From JANMDU01 sp031375105 (lineage in GTDB: Bacteria > Pseudomonadota > Gammaproteobacteria > Burkholderiales > Burkholderiaceae_C): DNA of 64,000 nt. This document shows, one piece after another, positions 39,838 through 47,864 of the stretch. Position 1 is the stretch's first letter, and each line of letters starts with the position of its first letter. The position numbers and the translations under genes were made by a program. The notes under the pieces were generated by a model. That model saw only the letters and a list, made by a program, of their open reading frames with translations. It searched no databases and had not been told where the DNA came from. The DNA is taken from positions 32,854 to 96,853 of the forward strand of contig JANMHJ010000062.1 in assembly GCA_031375105.1 (NCBI GenBank). The letters run 5' to 3'.

Positions 39838-41712
39838 ATGAACGCACCCGTGATGATGGGTCTCGAATTAGGGACACCGAGCTACGTGAAGAACGCCAAG
39901 CTGATTGCTTGGGTGGCAGATATGGCCGCGCTGTGCAAGCCCGATGCCATCCACTGGTGCGATGGCAGCCAAGCGGAATACGATGCGCTGTGTGAGCAGC
40001 TTGTCGCTGCCGGCACGTTCAAGCGCCTCAATCCCGCCAAACGCGCCAACTCTTTCCTCGCTTGGAGTGACCCAAGCGATGTGGCTCGCGTGGAAGACCG
40101 CACCTACATCTGCTGCGAGAAAAAAGAAGATGCCGGCCCGACCAACAACTGGGCAGCACCTGCCGAGATGCGGGCGACTTTAAACCCATTATTTGACGGT
40201 TGTATGACAGGCCGCACGATGTATGTTGTGCCCTTTTCCATGGGCCCATTGGGCAGCGACATCGCGCATGTGGGCGTGGAGCTGTCCGACTCGCCGTATG
40301 TGGCGGTCAACATGCGCATCATGACGCGCATGGGCAAAGCGGTGTATGACGTGATCGGCGTGAATGGCGATTTCGTGCCCTGTGTGCACACCGTGGGCGC
40401 GCCTTTGGCCGACGGCGAGAAAGACGTGAGCTGGCCCAACAACAAAACCAAATACATCGTCCACTACCCCGAAACCCGCGAAATTTGGAGCTATGGCTCG
40501 GGCTACGGCGGCAATGCTTTGCTAGGCAAAAAATGCTTTGCGCTGCGCATCGCTTCGACCATGGGCCGTGACCAAGGTTGGTTGGCTGAGCACATGCTGA
40601 TTCTGGGCGTGACCAATCCCCAAGGCAAGAAATACCACGTCGCTGCCGCGTTCCCCAGCGCCTGTGGCAAAACCAATTTCGCCATGATGATCCCGCCAGC
40701 AGGCTTTGAAGGTTGGAGCGTCACCACCGTGGGCGACGACATCGCCTGGATCAAGCCGCAGCCAGACGGCACGCTGCGCGCCATTAACCCAGAGGCTGGC
40801 TATTTCGGCGTGGCTCCGGGCACCAACACACTGACTAATCCCAATTGCATGGCCAGCTTGGGCAAAGACGTGATTTTCACCAATGTCGCCCTGACTGACG
40901 ATGGCGATGTCTGGTGGGAAGGCATGGGCGAGGCGCCTGCGCATGCCATCGATTGGCAAGGCAAAGACTGGACGCCACAAATCGCCAAGGAAACCGGCGC
41001 TAAAGCCGCGCATCCGAATGCTCGCTTCACTGTGGCCGCCACCAACAACCCCGCTCTAGACAGCGCTTGGGACGATCCTAAGGGCGTGAAAATCGATGCC
41101 TTCCTCTTCGGTGGCCGCCGCTCAACCACTGTGCCCCTCGTGACCGAGGCACGCAACTGGACAGAGGGTGTCTACATGGCAGCCACCATGGGCAGCGAGA
41201 CCACCGCAGCCGCTTTCGGTCAGCAAGGCGTCGTGCGCCGCGACCCGTTTGCCATGCTGCCCTTCGCAGGCTACAACATGAGCGATTATTTCCAGCATTG
41301 GCTCGACTTGGGCGCCAAGCTGACAGCTGCGGGGGCCAGCAGCGCAGGCAACACAAGCGTTGCCTTGCCCAAAATCTTCACCACCAACTGGTTCCGCAAA
41401 GGAGAAGACGGCAAATTCATCTGGCCGGGTTATGGCGAAAACATGCGTGTTTTGAAGTGGATGATTGATCGCATTGAAGGCAGCGCCTCGGGAGTTGAAC
41501 ATGCGTTTGGCATCAGCCCCAAATACGAAGAGCTCAACTGGACCGGCCTGAATTTCTCCGCCGCCCAGTTTGCTAATGTGACGAGCATGGACAAAGCGGC
41601 TTGGGTGGCGGAGCTCAAGCTCCATGAAGAATTGTTCACTCAGTTGGCTTATCACTTGCCAGCTGAATTGACAACGGCGAAGGCTTCGTTGGAAGCGCGT
41701 TTGGCGGCTTGA
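39838..41712 (+). CDS. pckG: Phosphoenolpyruvate carboxykinase (GTP)
   Basis: The 624-residue protein has the GTP-type signature FPSACGKTNFAMM (kinase P-loop with reactive Cys, about residues 277-283) and the oxaloacetate/PEP site GYGGNALLGKKCFALRI. It converts oxaloacetate to PEP with GTP for gluconeogenesis. Length and start (AGGAG 8 bp before ATG) are standard. It is a single gene with its own upstream region. A large imperfect hairpin follows (41735-41843), possibly acting as a transcript end. Confidence 0.98.
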   Translation: MNAPVMMGLELGTPSYVKNAKLIAWVADMAALCKPDAIHWCDGSQAEYDALCEQLVAAGTFKRLNPAKRANSFLAWSDPSDVARVEDRTYICCEKKEDAGPTNNWAAPAEMRATLNPLFDGCMTGRTMYVVPFSMGPLGSDIAHVGVELSDSPYVAVNMRIMTRMGKAVYDVIGVNGDFVPCVHTVGAPLADGEKDVSWPNNKTKYIVHYPETREIWSYGSGYGGNALLGKKCFALRIASTMGRDQGWLAEHMLILGVTNPQGKKYHVAAAFPSACGKTNFAMMIPPAGFEGWSVTTVGDDIAWIKPQPDGTLRAINPEAGYFGVAPGTNTLTNPNCMASLGKDVIFTNVALTDDGDVWWEGMGEAPAHAIDWQGKDWTPQIAKETGAKAAHPNARFTVAATNNPALDSAWDDPKGVKIDAFLFGGRRSTTVPLVTEARNWTEGVYMAATMGSETTAAAFGQQGVVRRDPFAMLPFAGYNMSDYFQHWLDLGAKLTAAGASSAGNTSVALPKIFTTNWFRKGEDGKFIWPGYGENMRVLKWMIDRIEGSASGVEHAFGISPKYEELNWTGLNFSAAQFANVTSMDKAAWVAELKLHEELFTQLAYHLPAELTTAKASLEARLAA

Positions 41713-41734
41713 AGATTTCTTTTTAAGTAAGGTC

Positions 41735-41843
41735 GGCCACGGCTGCGCTTGGGGTATCCCACGCCGCTCGTGTCCTCCTGCGGGCTACGCCCGCATTCCC
41801 CCTTTACCTCGCCGCGTGAGATACCCCAATCACAGCCGTGGCC
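41735..41843. repeat. Large imperfect hairpin after pckG
   Basis: GGCCACGGCTG (41735-41745) pairs with CAGCCGTGGCC (41833-41843). CTTGGGGTATC is mirrored by GATACCCCAA (41820-41829), and an inner TGCGGGC-TAC-GCCCGCA hairpin sits at 41780-41796. A CCCCCTTTAC word recurs in the nested structure at 31.2-31.5 kb, so the two may be related. Confidence 0.8.
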
Positions 41844-41979
41844 TGTTAGCTACTTTGAGAATCTGCGAGCGAAACCTGTCACCACTCTTAGCATGGTTGG
41901 CGCGTTGAGAATAGTACTTACCCCACTAAGCAGCTCACCATGACAACACGAGCGCCAAAAAGGCACAATCAGAGACAAC

Positions 41980-42666
41980 ATGCACACCCTCATCCTCCCC
42001 GGTTGGCAAAATTCCGGCCCCGGTCATTGGCAAAGCATCTGGGAAGCGAAGTTTGACTACCAGCGTGTCATCCAGCACGACTGGATGCGCCCCTTGCGCG
42101 GCGACTGGATTACGCGGTTAGAAGAGCATTTGCTATCAAAACAAGAGCTAAATGCGCAGGAATTACAACGGCTAGAGCCTCAAAACGCCTTAAAAACAGC
42201 GCAAAACCCAGCGCAACTTTATTTGACCAAAGCAGCCGCCGCAACCGTAACCGTAACAGTACCCGAGGCCACAACCCCAGCGGCATACACAAGTGCAGAC
42301 ACTCTGCTGGTCGCCCACAGCCTCGGTTGCCATCTCGTCGCCGCTTGGGCGGCTTTGTCTCAAAACACCCATCGTATTCGAGGCGCTTTGCTCGTCGCGC
42401 CGCCCGATGCGCAGCGCGAAGACTTCCCCTTAGACATGAAAAGCTGGCGGCAACCCGTGCTGCAAAAGCTGCCCTTTCCCAGCATTTGCGTTATTTCTAG
42501 CGACGATCCGTTTTGCGATTTGGCGGCTGGTAAAAACATGGCCGCAGCTTGGGGCAGCCGCTGCGAAGAGTTAGGCGCGCGTGGCCATATCAATGCCGAC
42601 TCCGGTCTGGGCGATTGGCCGCAAGGGCAGGCTTGGTTGGCGCAGTTGCAGCGCATGGGCGGCTGA
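41980..42666 (+). CDS. RBBP9/YdeN-like serine hydrolase
   Basis: The 228-residue small alpha/beta hydrolase begins MHTLILPGWQNSGPGHWQS, typical of the RBBP9 (former DUF1234) family. It has the nucleophile motif VAHSLGCHLVA and the C-terminal catalytic region GHINADSGLGDWPQG, with Asp in SSDDPFCD. The natural substrate is unknown. In relatives of this bacterium, as I recall, such a gene sits between parA and parB. Here it precedes parB but no parA is present. A palindromic element (42130-42197) is read in frame, adding about 22 residues near residues 51-73. Confidence 0.87.
   Translation: MHTLILPGWQNSGPGHWQSIWEAKFDYQRVIQHDWMRPLRGDWITRLEEHLLSKQELNAQELQRLEPQNALKTAQNPAQLYLTKAAAATVTVTVPEATTPAAYTSADTLLVAHSLGCHLVAAWAALSQNTHRIRGALLVAPPDAQREDFPLDMKSWRQPVLQKLPFPSICVISSDDPFCDLAAGKNMAAAWGSRCEELGARGHINADSGLGDWPQGQAWLAQLQRMGG
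42130..42197 (-). repeat. Interspersed palindromic element, copy 11, inside the hydrolase gene
   Basis: TTGCTATCAAAACAAGAGC, TAAATGCGCAGGAATTACAA and AAACGCCTTAAAAAC. It is translated in frame as LLSKQELNAQELQRLEPQNA, the same frame and similar peptide as in the AsmA-like gene. Confidence 0.78.
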
Positions 42667-42689
42667 GCGCTGTTTGCATGCGGCATCTG

Positions 42690-42756
42690 ATGCTATATAT
42701 TTAATAGCACACTGCGCACATTCTATAACGGGTATCAGCCTAAAATGCTTAAAATT
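42690..42756 (-). repeat. Interspersed palindromic element, copy 12 (reverse)
   Basis: TGCTATATATTTAATAGCAC, ACTGCGCACATTCTATAACG and CCTAAAATGCTTAAAA. It lies between the hydrolase and parB. Confidence 0.88.
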
Positions 42757-42855
42757 CTAGACTTGTAGACAGGTTCATGCTGCTGCCGCCTAGATGCCTA
42801 GGAGATCAGCGCCACGCGCCGCCTAAAATCACGGTTACTCAAGCGAATCCACAAC

Positions 42856-43764
42856 ATGGTCACCAAAAAACCCAAAGGCCTCGGCATGGGGCTCGAAGCG
42901 CTGCTCGGCCCCAAGGTCCAAGACGCACCGCCAGCGGCCAACCCCGGCTCGCCCGCCAGCCTGATGCTCGACGATCTCGTGCCCGGCCAATACCAGCCGC
43001 GCACGCGCATGGACGAAGGCGCTTTGTATGAGCTGGCCGAGAGCATCAAGTCTCAGGGCATCATGCAGCCGATCCTTGTGCGCCGCTTGGCCGATGGCCC
43101 AAATTCAGGAAAATACGAAATCATCGCCGGCGAACGCCGCAGCCGCGCCGCGCGTTTGGCAGGCTTAGACAGCGTGCCCGTGCTGGTGCGTGATGTGCCT
43201 GATGAGGCTGCCGCTGTGATGGCATTGATTGAGAATATTCAGCGCGAAGATCTCAATCCGCTCGAAGAAGCCCAAGGCCTGCAACGCTTGATCAAAGAGT
43301 TTGGGCTTACTCACGAAACAGCCGCTCAAGCCGTAGGCCGCAGCCGCAGCGCCGCCAGCAACCTGCTGCGCCTCTTAAATCTAGCCGATCCCGTGCAAAC
43401 CATGCTCATGGCCGGGGACCTCGATATGGGCCATGCCCGCGCCCTGCTTGCCCTCGACCGCGCCACGCAAATCACCGCTGCTGCGCAAATTGCCGCCAAG
43501 AAAATGTCGGTGCGTGAGGCAGAAAGCTTGGTCAAAAAGCTAGGCGCAGAATTCAACCTCACACCGCAAAAGCCTGGTAAAGATAAATCTCGGGATATCA
43601 AGCGAGTAGAAGAAGAGCTTTCTGATCTGCTCACTGCGCAGGTAGAAGTGCGGGTGAAAAAACGCGTTAAGCGGCATGGCAAACTGGAAGATCAAGGCGA
43701 AATCGCCATTCAATTTGGCTCTTTGGAAGAGCTCAATGGCCTGATTGACCGATTACGGGCTTAA
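42856..43764 (+). CDS. parB: Chromosome-partitioning protein ParB
   Basis: The 302-residue protein carries the ParB N-terminal CTPase motifs: QYQPRTRMDE, then IIAGERRSRAARLAGL and ALIENIQREDLNPLEEA. A central HTH for parS binding (HETAAQAVGRSRSAASNLLR) follows, then a charged linker and a C-terminal dimerisation region. ParB loads at parS, spreads as a clamp and positions the origin with ParA. Five parS sites lie 13-16 kb away at 26.9-29.5 kb. No parA is found in this window, which is unusual because parA-parB normally form an operon. The ATG at 42856 gives the conserved MVTKKPKGLGMGLEALLG start. Confidence 0.97.
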   Translation: MVTKKPKGLGMGLEALLGPKVQDAPPAANPGSPASLMLDDLVPGQYQPRTRMDEGALYELAESIKSQGIMQPILVRRLADGPNSGKYEIIAGERRSRAARLAGLDSVPVLVRDVPDEAAAVMALIENIQREDLNPLEEAQGLQRLIKEFGLTHETAAQAVGRSRSAASNLLRLLNLADPVQTMLMAGDLDMGHARALLALDRATQITAAAQIAAKKMSVREAESLVKKLGAEFNLTPQKPGKDKSRDIKRVEEELSDLLTAQVEVRVKKRVKRHGKLEDQGEIAIQFGSLEELNGLIDRLRA

Positions 43765-43897
43765 AAACCGGAAAATTTGGGGCCAATGTCGCTCCAAACC
43801 CCTCAAACAGGGGATGTTGCCAATCCCTATTGTGACCCTCCTTGTTGGATAATCACATCTTGTGACAATGCGCTATGGCGCTCTGAGGAAAACCAAC

Positions 43898-44848
43898 ATG
43901 ATACCTACCCGATCTTTGTACTTAGCCGCCATAGTGTGCTGCGTTGGTGGCGTTTCTGCCCAAACCATTGAGCGTATGCGCCTGACCGATGGCGACTTGT
44001 CTTGTACTCAGATTTATGCTGAAGTTCAACAAATGGACACCATGATCAAGGTCATGGGCAGTGCGCCTGCACCAGCGCCCGCCCCCGCTGTTGGCGCGGT
44101 GTCAGGCAACGCGCCCGCACCCGCAGGATTCAACCCTTTTGGTACAGTGAACAATATGCAGGCGGCCAGCGTGGGGCAAGCCAGCAACGCTCAGGTTCAG
44201 GCCTTGATGCTGGCCAGCAACGATCCGCGTGTGCGTGCAGCGGCCTATGATCCTGCAGCGGTCGCTCAAACGGCCGCTTTGTTGCAAAATCCGCAGCTTG
44301 CTGTGGCGGCGCAACGTGCGGCTGCTGCGGGTGTCAACCCTGCTTTTATTCAGGGCCAACTTAACTCTGTAGCGATTGCGCAGCAGGCGGCGAATGGGCA
44401 AGTTCCTTTGTCTGCGGCGGCAGGTGGTAACAACGTTCAAACTGCGCAGAACATTGCCGCACAAGGGCAAGCCTACGCAGCAAACGTCGCAGCTGGGCAA
44501 AACTGGCAAAACGCCTTGGCTAACGCGCAAGGCGCTGCCCCAGCGGCAGCGCCAGCCGCCGCGCCAACACAAAATGCCTTGGGTGGATTGTTTGGTGCTT
44601 TGGCATCGCGTGGCGGTGCGGGCGGCAATGCGCAGGCTGCTGGCATATTTGGTGCTCTGGCGCAACAGGTTCAAGGCGGTGCGAATCAGACACCCAACCC
44701 TGCGCCTGTAGCGCAGCCCGCGCCCCAAATGGCTGCCGCCCCCAGCAGGGGTGCAGCTCCTATCGTTGCCCAAGCCCAAGGGCGCAAAGACCACCTCACT
44801 AACCTCTTTTTGACCAAGGGTTGCAAGATGAGCGAGATTCAACGCTAA
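43898..44848 (+). CDS. Secreted low-complexity protein, paralog 1
   Basis: The 316-residue protein of unknown function has a signal peptide (SLYLAAIVCCVGGVSAQ) followed by the conserved head QTIERMRLTDGDLSCTQIY. A middle of about 220 residues is very rich in Ala, Gln, Gly, Asn and Pro, without clear repeats. It ends in the conserved tail QGRKDHLTNLFLTKGCKM. One Cys in the head and one in the tail suggest a disulfide or metal pair. The gene 44 bp downstream encodes a smaller protein with the same head and tail. I do not recognise the family. The ATG at 43898 follows GAGG. Confidence 0.75.
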   Translation: MIPTRSLYLAAIVCCVGGVSAQTIERMRLTDGDLSCTQIYAEVQQMDTMIKVMGSAPAPAPAPAVGAVSGNAPAPAGFNPFGTVNNMQAASVGQASNAQVQALMLASNDPRVRAAAYDPAAVAQTAALLQNPQLAVAAQRAAAAGVNPAFIQGQLNSVAIAQQAANGQVPLSAAAGGNNVQTAQNIAAQGQAYAANVAAGQNWQNALANAQGAAPAAAPAAAPTQNALGGLFGALASRGGAGGNAQAAGIFGALAQQVQGGANQTPNPAPVAQPAPQMAAAPSRGAAPIVAQAQGRKDHLTNLFLTKGCKMSEIQR

Positions 44849-44892
44849 TTGCAAGCCATAACTTAACGACAGCTCCACTAAAGGAAAACACC

Positions 44893-45408
44893 ATGAACAA
44901 ACACACCACCCTTGCACTTGCCATTGCGCTGATCACCACCGGCTCAATCGCGCAGACCATCGAGCGCGTGAAAATGACCGACAACGACATGAGCTGCCAG
45001 CAAATCTATGGCGAGATCGTGCAGATGGATGGCGTGATTGCGCGCGCAAACCAGCCGGTTGCACCGACAGCCGCAGCAACTGGGGCGGACGCTGGTGCAC
45101 CTAGCGCGGCATCGGGCATAGCCGGTGCGGTGGCGCAGCAAGCCATTGGCCAAGCCGCCGCGCGTGGCGGTTTTGGGGGCTTCGGCGGTGGCTTTGGCAG
45201 CATGTTGGGCGGTGTCCTAAGTGCAGCCCAAAACAACGCAGCGCAACAGCAGCAACAGGCCGCCGCTCAGCAATCAGCAGCCCAGCAGGCCGCTGCTCAA
45301 CAAGCCCAACAAAATGCCCTGCTCGGCCAGCAAGCGCAAGGCCGCAAAGAACACCTGACAGGCGTGTTTCTGGCCAAAGGCTGCAAGATGTCTGATATTC
45401 AGCGTTGA
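44893..45408 (+). CDS. Secreted low-complexity protein, paralog 2
   Basis: The 171-residue protein has a signal peptide (LALAIALITTGSIAQ), the head QTIERVKMTDNDMSCQQIY and the tail QGRKEHLTGVFLAKGCKM, matching paralog 1 at both ends. The middle is half the length and of different composition: a Gly-Phe patch (GGFGGFGGGFGSMLGG) then a Gln/Ala run. The conserved ends around a variable filler, and the tandem placement, indicate duplication followed by middle divergence. The function is unknown. The ATG has AAGGAAAAC upstream. A palindromic element follows the stop. Confidence 0.75.
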   Translation: MNKHTTLALAIALITTGSIAQTIERVKMTDNDMSCQQIYGEIVQMDGVIARANQPVAPTAAATGADAGAPSAASGIAGAVAQQAIGQAAARGGFGGFGGGFGSMLGGVLSAAQNNAAQQQQQAAAQQSAAQQAAAQQAQQNALLGQQAQGRKEHLTGVFLAKGCKMSDIQR

Positions 45409-45423
45409 TCGGGCTTCTTTAGC

Positions 45424-45475
45424 TTTTTAGGGCTATTGCCCTTATTAAACAAGCATAGCTTGCTACTAAATCAGT
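45424..45475 (+). repeat. Interspersed palindromic element, copy 13 (forward)
   Basis: TTTTTAGGGCTATTGCCC, TTATTAAACAAGCATAGC and TGCTACTAAATCAGTA. It lies between convergent genes (paralog 2 and the FAD oxidase). Confidence 0.7.
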
Positions 45476-45491
45476 ATCAAGCAGTGTTGAC

Positions 45492-46916
45492 TCACCAGCT
45501 AAAAATCTTCCCCGGATTCATGATGTTCAGCGGGTCGAGCGCATGCTTGATCGTGCGCATGAATTGCACCGCACCATCACCTGCTTCACTCAGCAAGAAA
45601 TCTTGTTTGTGTAGGCCAATACCGTGCTCGCCTGAGCAGGTGCCGCCGACAGCCAGGGCGCGGTGCACCAAGGCATGGTTCATGGCTTCGGCTTGTTCGC
45701 GTTCTGATGCAGATTCAGGATCGATCAAATAGCCGATATGAAAATTGCCATCGCCGACATGACCGACGAGGAAGAAGGGGATGCCGCTTTTCTCTACGTC
45801 GGCCACTGAATCGAGCAGCGCTTCAGCCAATTTTGAGATCGGCACACAGGTGTCGGTTGAAATCGCACGGCAGCCAGGGCGGCTTTGAATGCCAGCAAAG
45901 TAAGCGTTGTGCCGCGCCGTCCACAGCTTGGTGCGTTCTTCAGGCGTGCTGGCCCATTCAAAGGCTTGCGCCCCATGGCCGCTGGCAATCTCCTGCACCA
46001 TCGCCACTTGCTCGGCCACACTCGCTGGCGAGCCGTGAAATTCCATCAACAGCATCGGCTCTTCGCGCAGCTTGGTTTTGCTGTGTAGATTCACCAAGCG
46101 CACCGTGTTGCCATCCAGCAGCTCGACCCGCGCAATCGGCACGCCCATTTGGATGATTTCAATCGTTGTTTGCACCGCATCAGAAATGCTAGGGAATGAG
46201 CACGCCGCTGCCTGAATCGCTTCAGGAATCGGATAAATACGCAGCGTGATCTCCGTCATGATGCCAAGCGTGCCTTCACTGCCCACCATCAGGCGTGTGA
46301 GGTCGTAGCCGGCGGATGATTTCTTCGCGCGCGAACCGGTGCGGATCACCTCGCCTTGTGCGGTGACGACTTCCAGCGCCAACACGTTTTCGCGCATCGT
46401 GCCGTAGCGCACCGCGTTCGTGCCGCTGGCGCGTGTGGCGCTCATGCCGCCGATCGTTGCGTCTGCGCCCGGGTCAATCGGGAAAAACAAGCCGGTTGAT
46501 TTGATCTCTTCATTGAGCGCTTTGCGGCACACGCCCGCCTGCACCGTCACCGTCAAATCTTCTGCGTTCACAGCAAGAATCTTGTTCATCCGGCCCACAT
46601 CAATGCTGATGCCGCCTTCCACTGCGAGCAAATGTCCTTCTAGCGACGAGCCCACGCCAAACGGAATCACCGGCACTTTGTATTGCGCACACAGCCGAAC
46701 AGCATCGCTGACATCCTGCGTGCTTTCCGCAAACACCACAGCCGCAGGTGGCGGCACGGTGGTGAACGCGCTCTCATCGCGCCCATGCTGCTCTCGGATG
46801 ACTTGCGCTGTGGAACAGTTTGCGCCAAAGCGCGTTTTCAGCGCTTCAATAAATGCAGCTGGTATGTCGCGTTGGCGGATCTGGGGGAGCAAATGTGTGG
46901 GCAAGGGGGCGTTCAT
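45492..46916 (-). CDS. FAD-linked oxidase (D-lactate/glycolate dehydrogenase type)
   Basis: The 474-residue protein of the GlcD/Dld class has a PCMH-type FAD domain: VPVIPFGVGSSLEGHLLAVE, then PGADATIGGMSATRASGTNA and KKSSAGYDLTRLMVGSEGTLG. The C-terminal catalytic domain carries GHVGDGNFHIGYL (metal/substrate His) and GGTCSGEHGIGLHKQDF. It oxidises a 2-hydroxy acid, most likely D-lactate, passing electrons to a cytochrome or quinone. The ATG at 46916 has GGAGACA upstream; an open frame extends further upstream without homology. Confidence 0.92.
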   Translation of the reverse strand: MNAPLPTHLLPQIRQRDIPAAFIEALKTRFGANCSTAQVIREQHGRDESAFTTVPPPAAVVFAESTQDVSDAVRLCAQYKVPVIPFGVGSSLEGHLLAVEGGISIDVGRMNKILAVNAEDLTVTVQAGVCRKALNEEIKSTGLFFPIDPGADATIGGMSATRASGTNAVRYGTMRENVLALEVVTAQGEVIRTGSRAKKSSAGYDLTRLMVGSEGTLGIMTEITLRIYPIPEAIQAAACSFPSISDAVQTTIEIIQMGVPIARVELLDGNTVRLVNLHSKTKLREEPMLLMEFHGSPASVAEQVAMVQEIASGHGAQAFEWASTPEERTKLWTARHNAYFAGIQSRPGCRAISTDTCVPISKLAEALLDSVADVEKSGIPFFLVGHVGDGNFHIGYLIDPESASEREQAEAMNHALVHRALAVGGTCSGEHGIGLHKQDFLLSEAGDGAVQFMRTIKHALDPLNIMNPGKIFSW

Positions 46917-47114
46917 GGTTGTCTCCAAAAAAAGGGTTGCTTTTGCGCCTCGTGAGCGTGCTGCAAGTCTCATTCTAGAGACTCTTGGCTGACGGCCGAT
47001 TGACAGTGTTTGACGCGGCGCAGCATTTCGAGCTTCGGCCTCAAAGTGCTCGGTGCGCTTGCCCGTCACAACACGGCCTGTTAAGGTCTATCCAGTTTTA
47101 GGGAGTTGGCACAT

Positions 47115-47171
47115 CAGCTATTAATTTCATAGCTAATAGCGCAGTATCTGTAACGGCTACTGCGCTTTTTT
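47115..47171 (-). repeat. Interspersed palindromic element, copy 14 (reverse)
   Basis: CAGCTATTAATTTCATAGC, TAATAGCGCAGTATCTGTAA and CGGCTACTGCGCTTTTTTA. It lies in the intergenic region upstream of the cobalamin adenosyltransferase. Confidence 0.75.
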
Positions 47172-47211
47172 ATTGCTGCGACAATATTGCTTTTATCTAA
47201 AGAAGCAATCC

Positions 47212-47778
47212 ATGGGCAACCGACTCACTCAAATCGCCACCCGCACCGGAGACGATGGCACCACCGGCTTGGCCGACAACTCACGCATCTCCAAAGCCAG
47301 CGAGCGCATTTGCGCCGTGGGCGATGTGGATGAGCTCAATTCCAACCTCGGCGTGTTGCTCTGCGAGCCGATGCCTGATGATGTGCGCGAGCTGCTGGTG
47401 GATGTGCAGCATCAGCTTTTTAATCTCGGCGGCGAGCTGGCCATGCCGGGTTATGAGTTGCTCAAAAAAGAAGCTTTATTGCAACTCGATGAAGCGCTAG
47501 AAATCTACAACGAGAAACTGCCCCGTCTCTTGGAATTCATCCTGCCCGCAGGCAGCCGCGCTGCCTCGCTCGCGCATGTCTGCCGCACGGTGGCGCGCCG
47601 CGCCGAGCGATCTGTTGTTGCCCTGCACGCGAAAGAAAAAATCAACGACGCGCCGCGCTTGTATTTGAACCGTTTGAGCGATTTGCTTTTCGTGTTGGCA
47701 CGTGTACTCAACCGTATGGATGGCGGCGATGATGTGTATTGGAAAAGCGAGCGCATGAAGCAAATGGGCGAAAATTAA
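47212..47778 (+). CDS. Cob(I)alamin adenosyltransferase, PduO type
   Basis: The 188-residue protein starts RLTQIATRTGDDGTTGLADN, the ATP-binding N-terminus of PduO-type enzymes. It has the conserved NRLSDLLFVLARVLNR helix and RRAERSVVAL (cobalamin/ATP contacts). It transfers the adenosyl group of ATP to cob(I)alamin to make coenzyme B12. Its presence and a B12-dependent metH in the same window indicate B12 use. The ATG at 47212 is taken because the open frame upstream lies in repeat sequence. A palindromic element follows the gene. Confidence 0.92.
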   Translation: MGNRLTQIATRTGDDGTTGLADNSRISKASERICAVGDVDELNSNLGVLLCEPMPDDVRELLVDVQHQLFNLGGELAMPGYELLKKEALLQLDEALEIYNEKLPRLLEFILPAGSRAASLAHVCRTVARRAERSVVALHAKEKINDAPRLYLNRLSDLLFVLARVLNRMDGGDDVYWKSERMKQMGEN

Positions 47779-47799
47779 ATGGGGTCAGATACCATTTAT

Positions 47800-47864
47800 C
47801 TATGGTGAAACAGAACACTTGCCGTTATAAAACCTACATAGTTTGCTACGAAAATAATAGTAAT
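47800..47864 (+). repeat. Interspersed palindromic element, copy 15 (forward)
   Basis: CTTGCCGTTATAAAACCTAC, then GTTTGCTACGAAAATAATAG. Its right end abuts the ATG of the EamA transporter at 47863, so the element forms that gene's leader. Confidence 0.72.

Noticed and set aside
43799..43813. CCCCT-CAAAC-AGGGG after parB as a terminator
   Set aside because: The stem is short and no T run follows.
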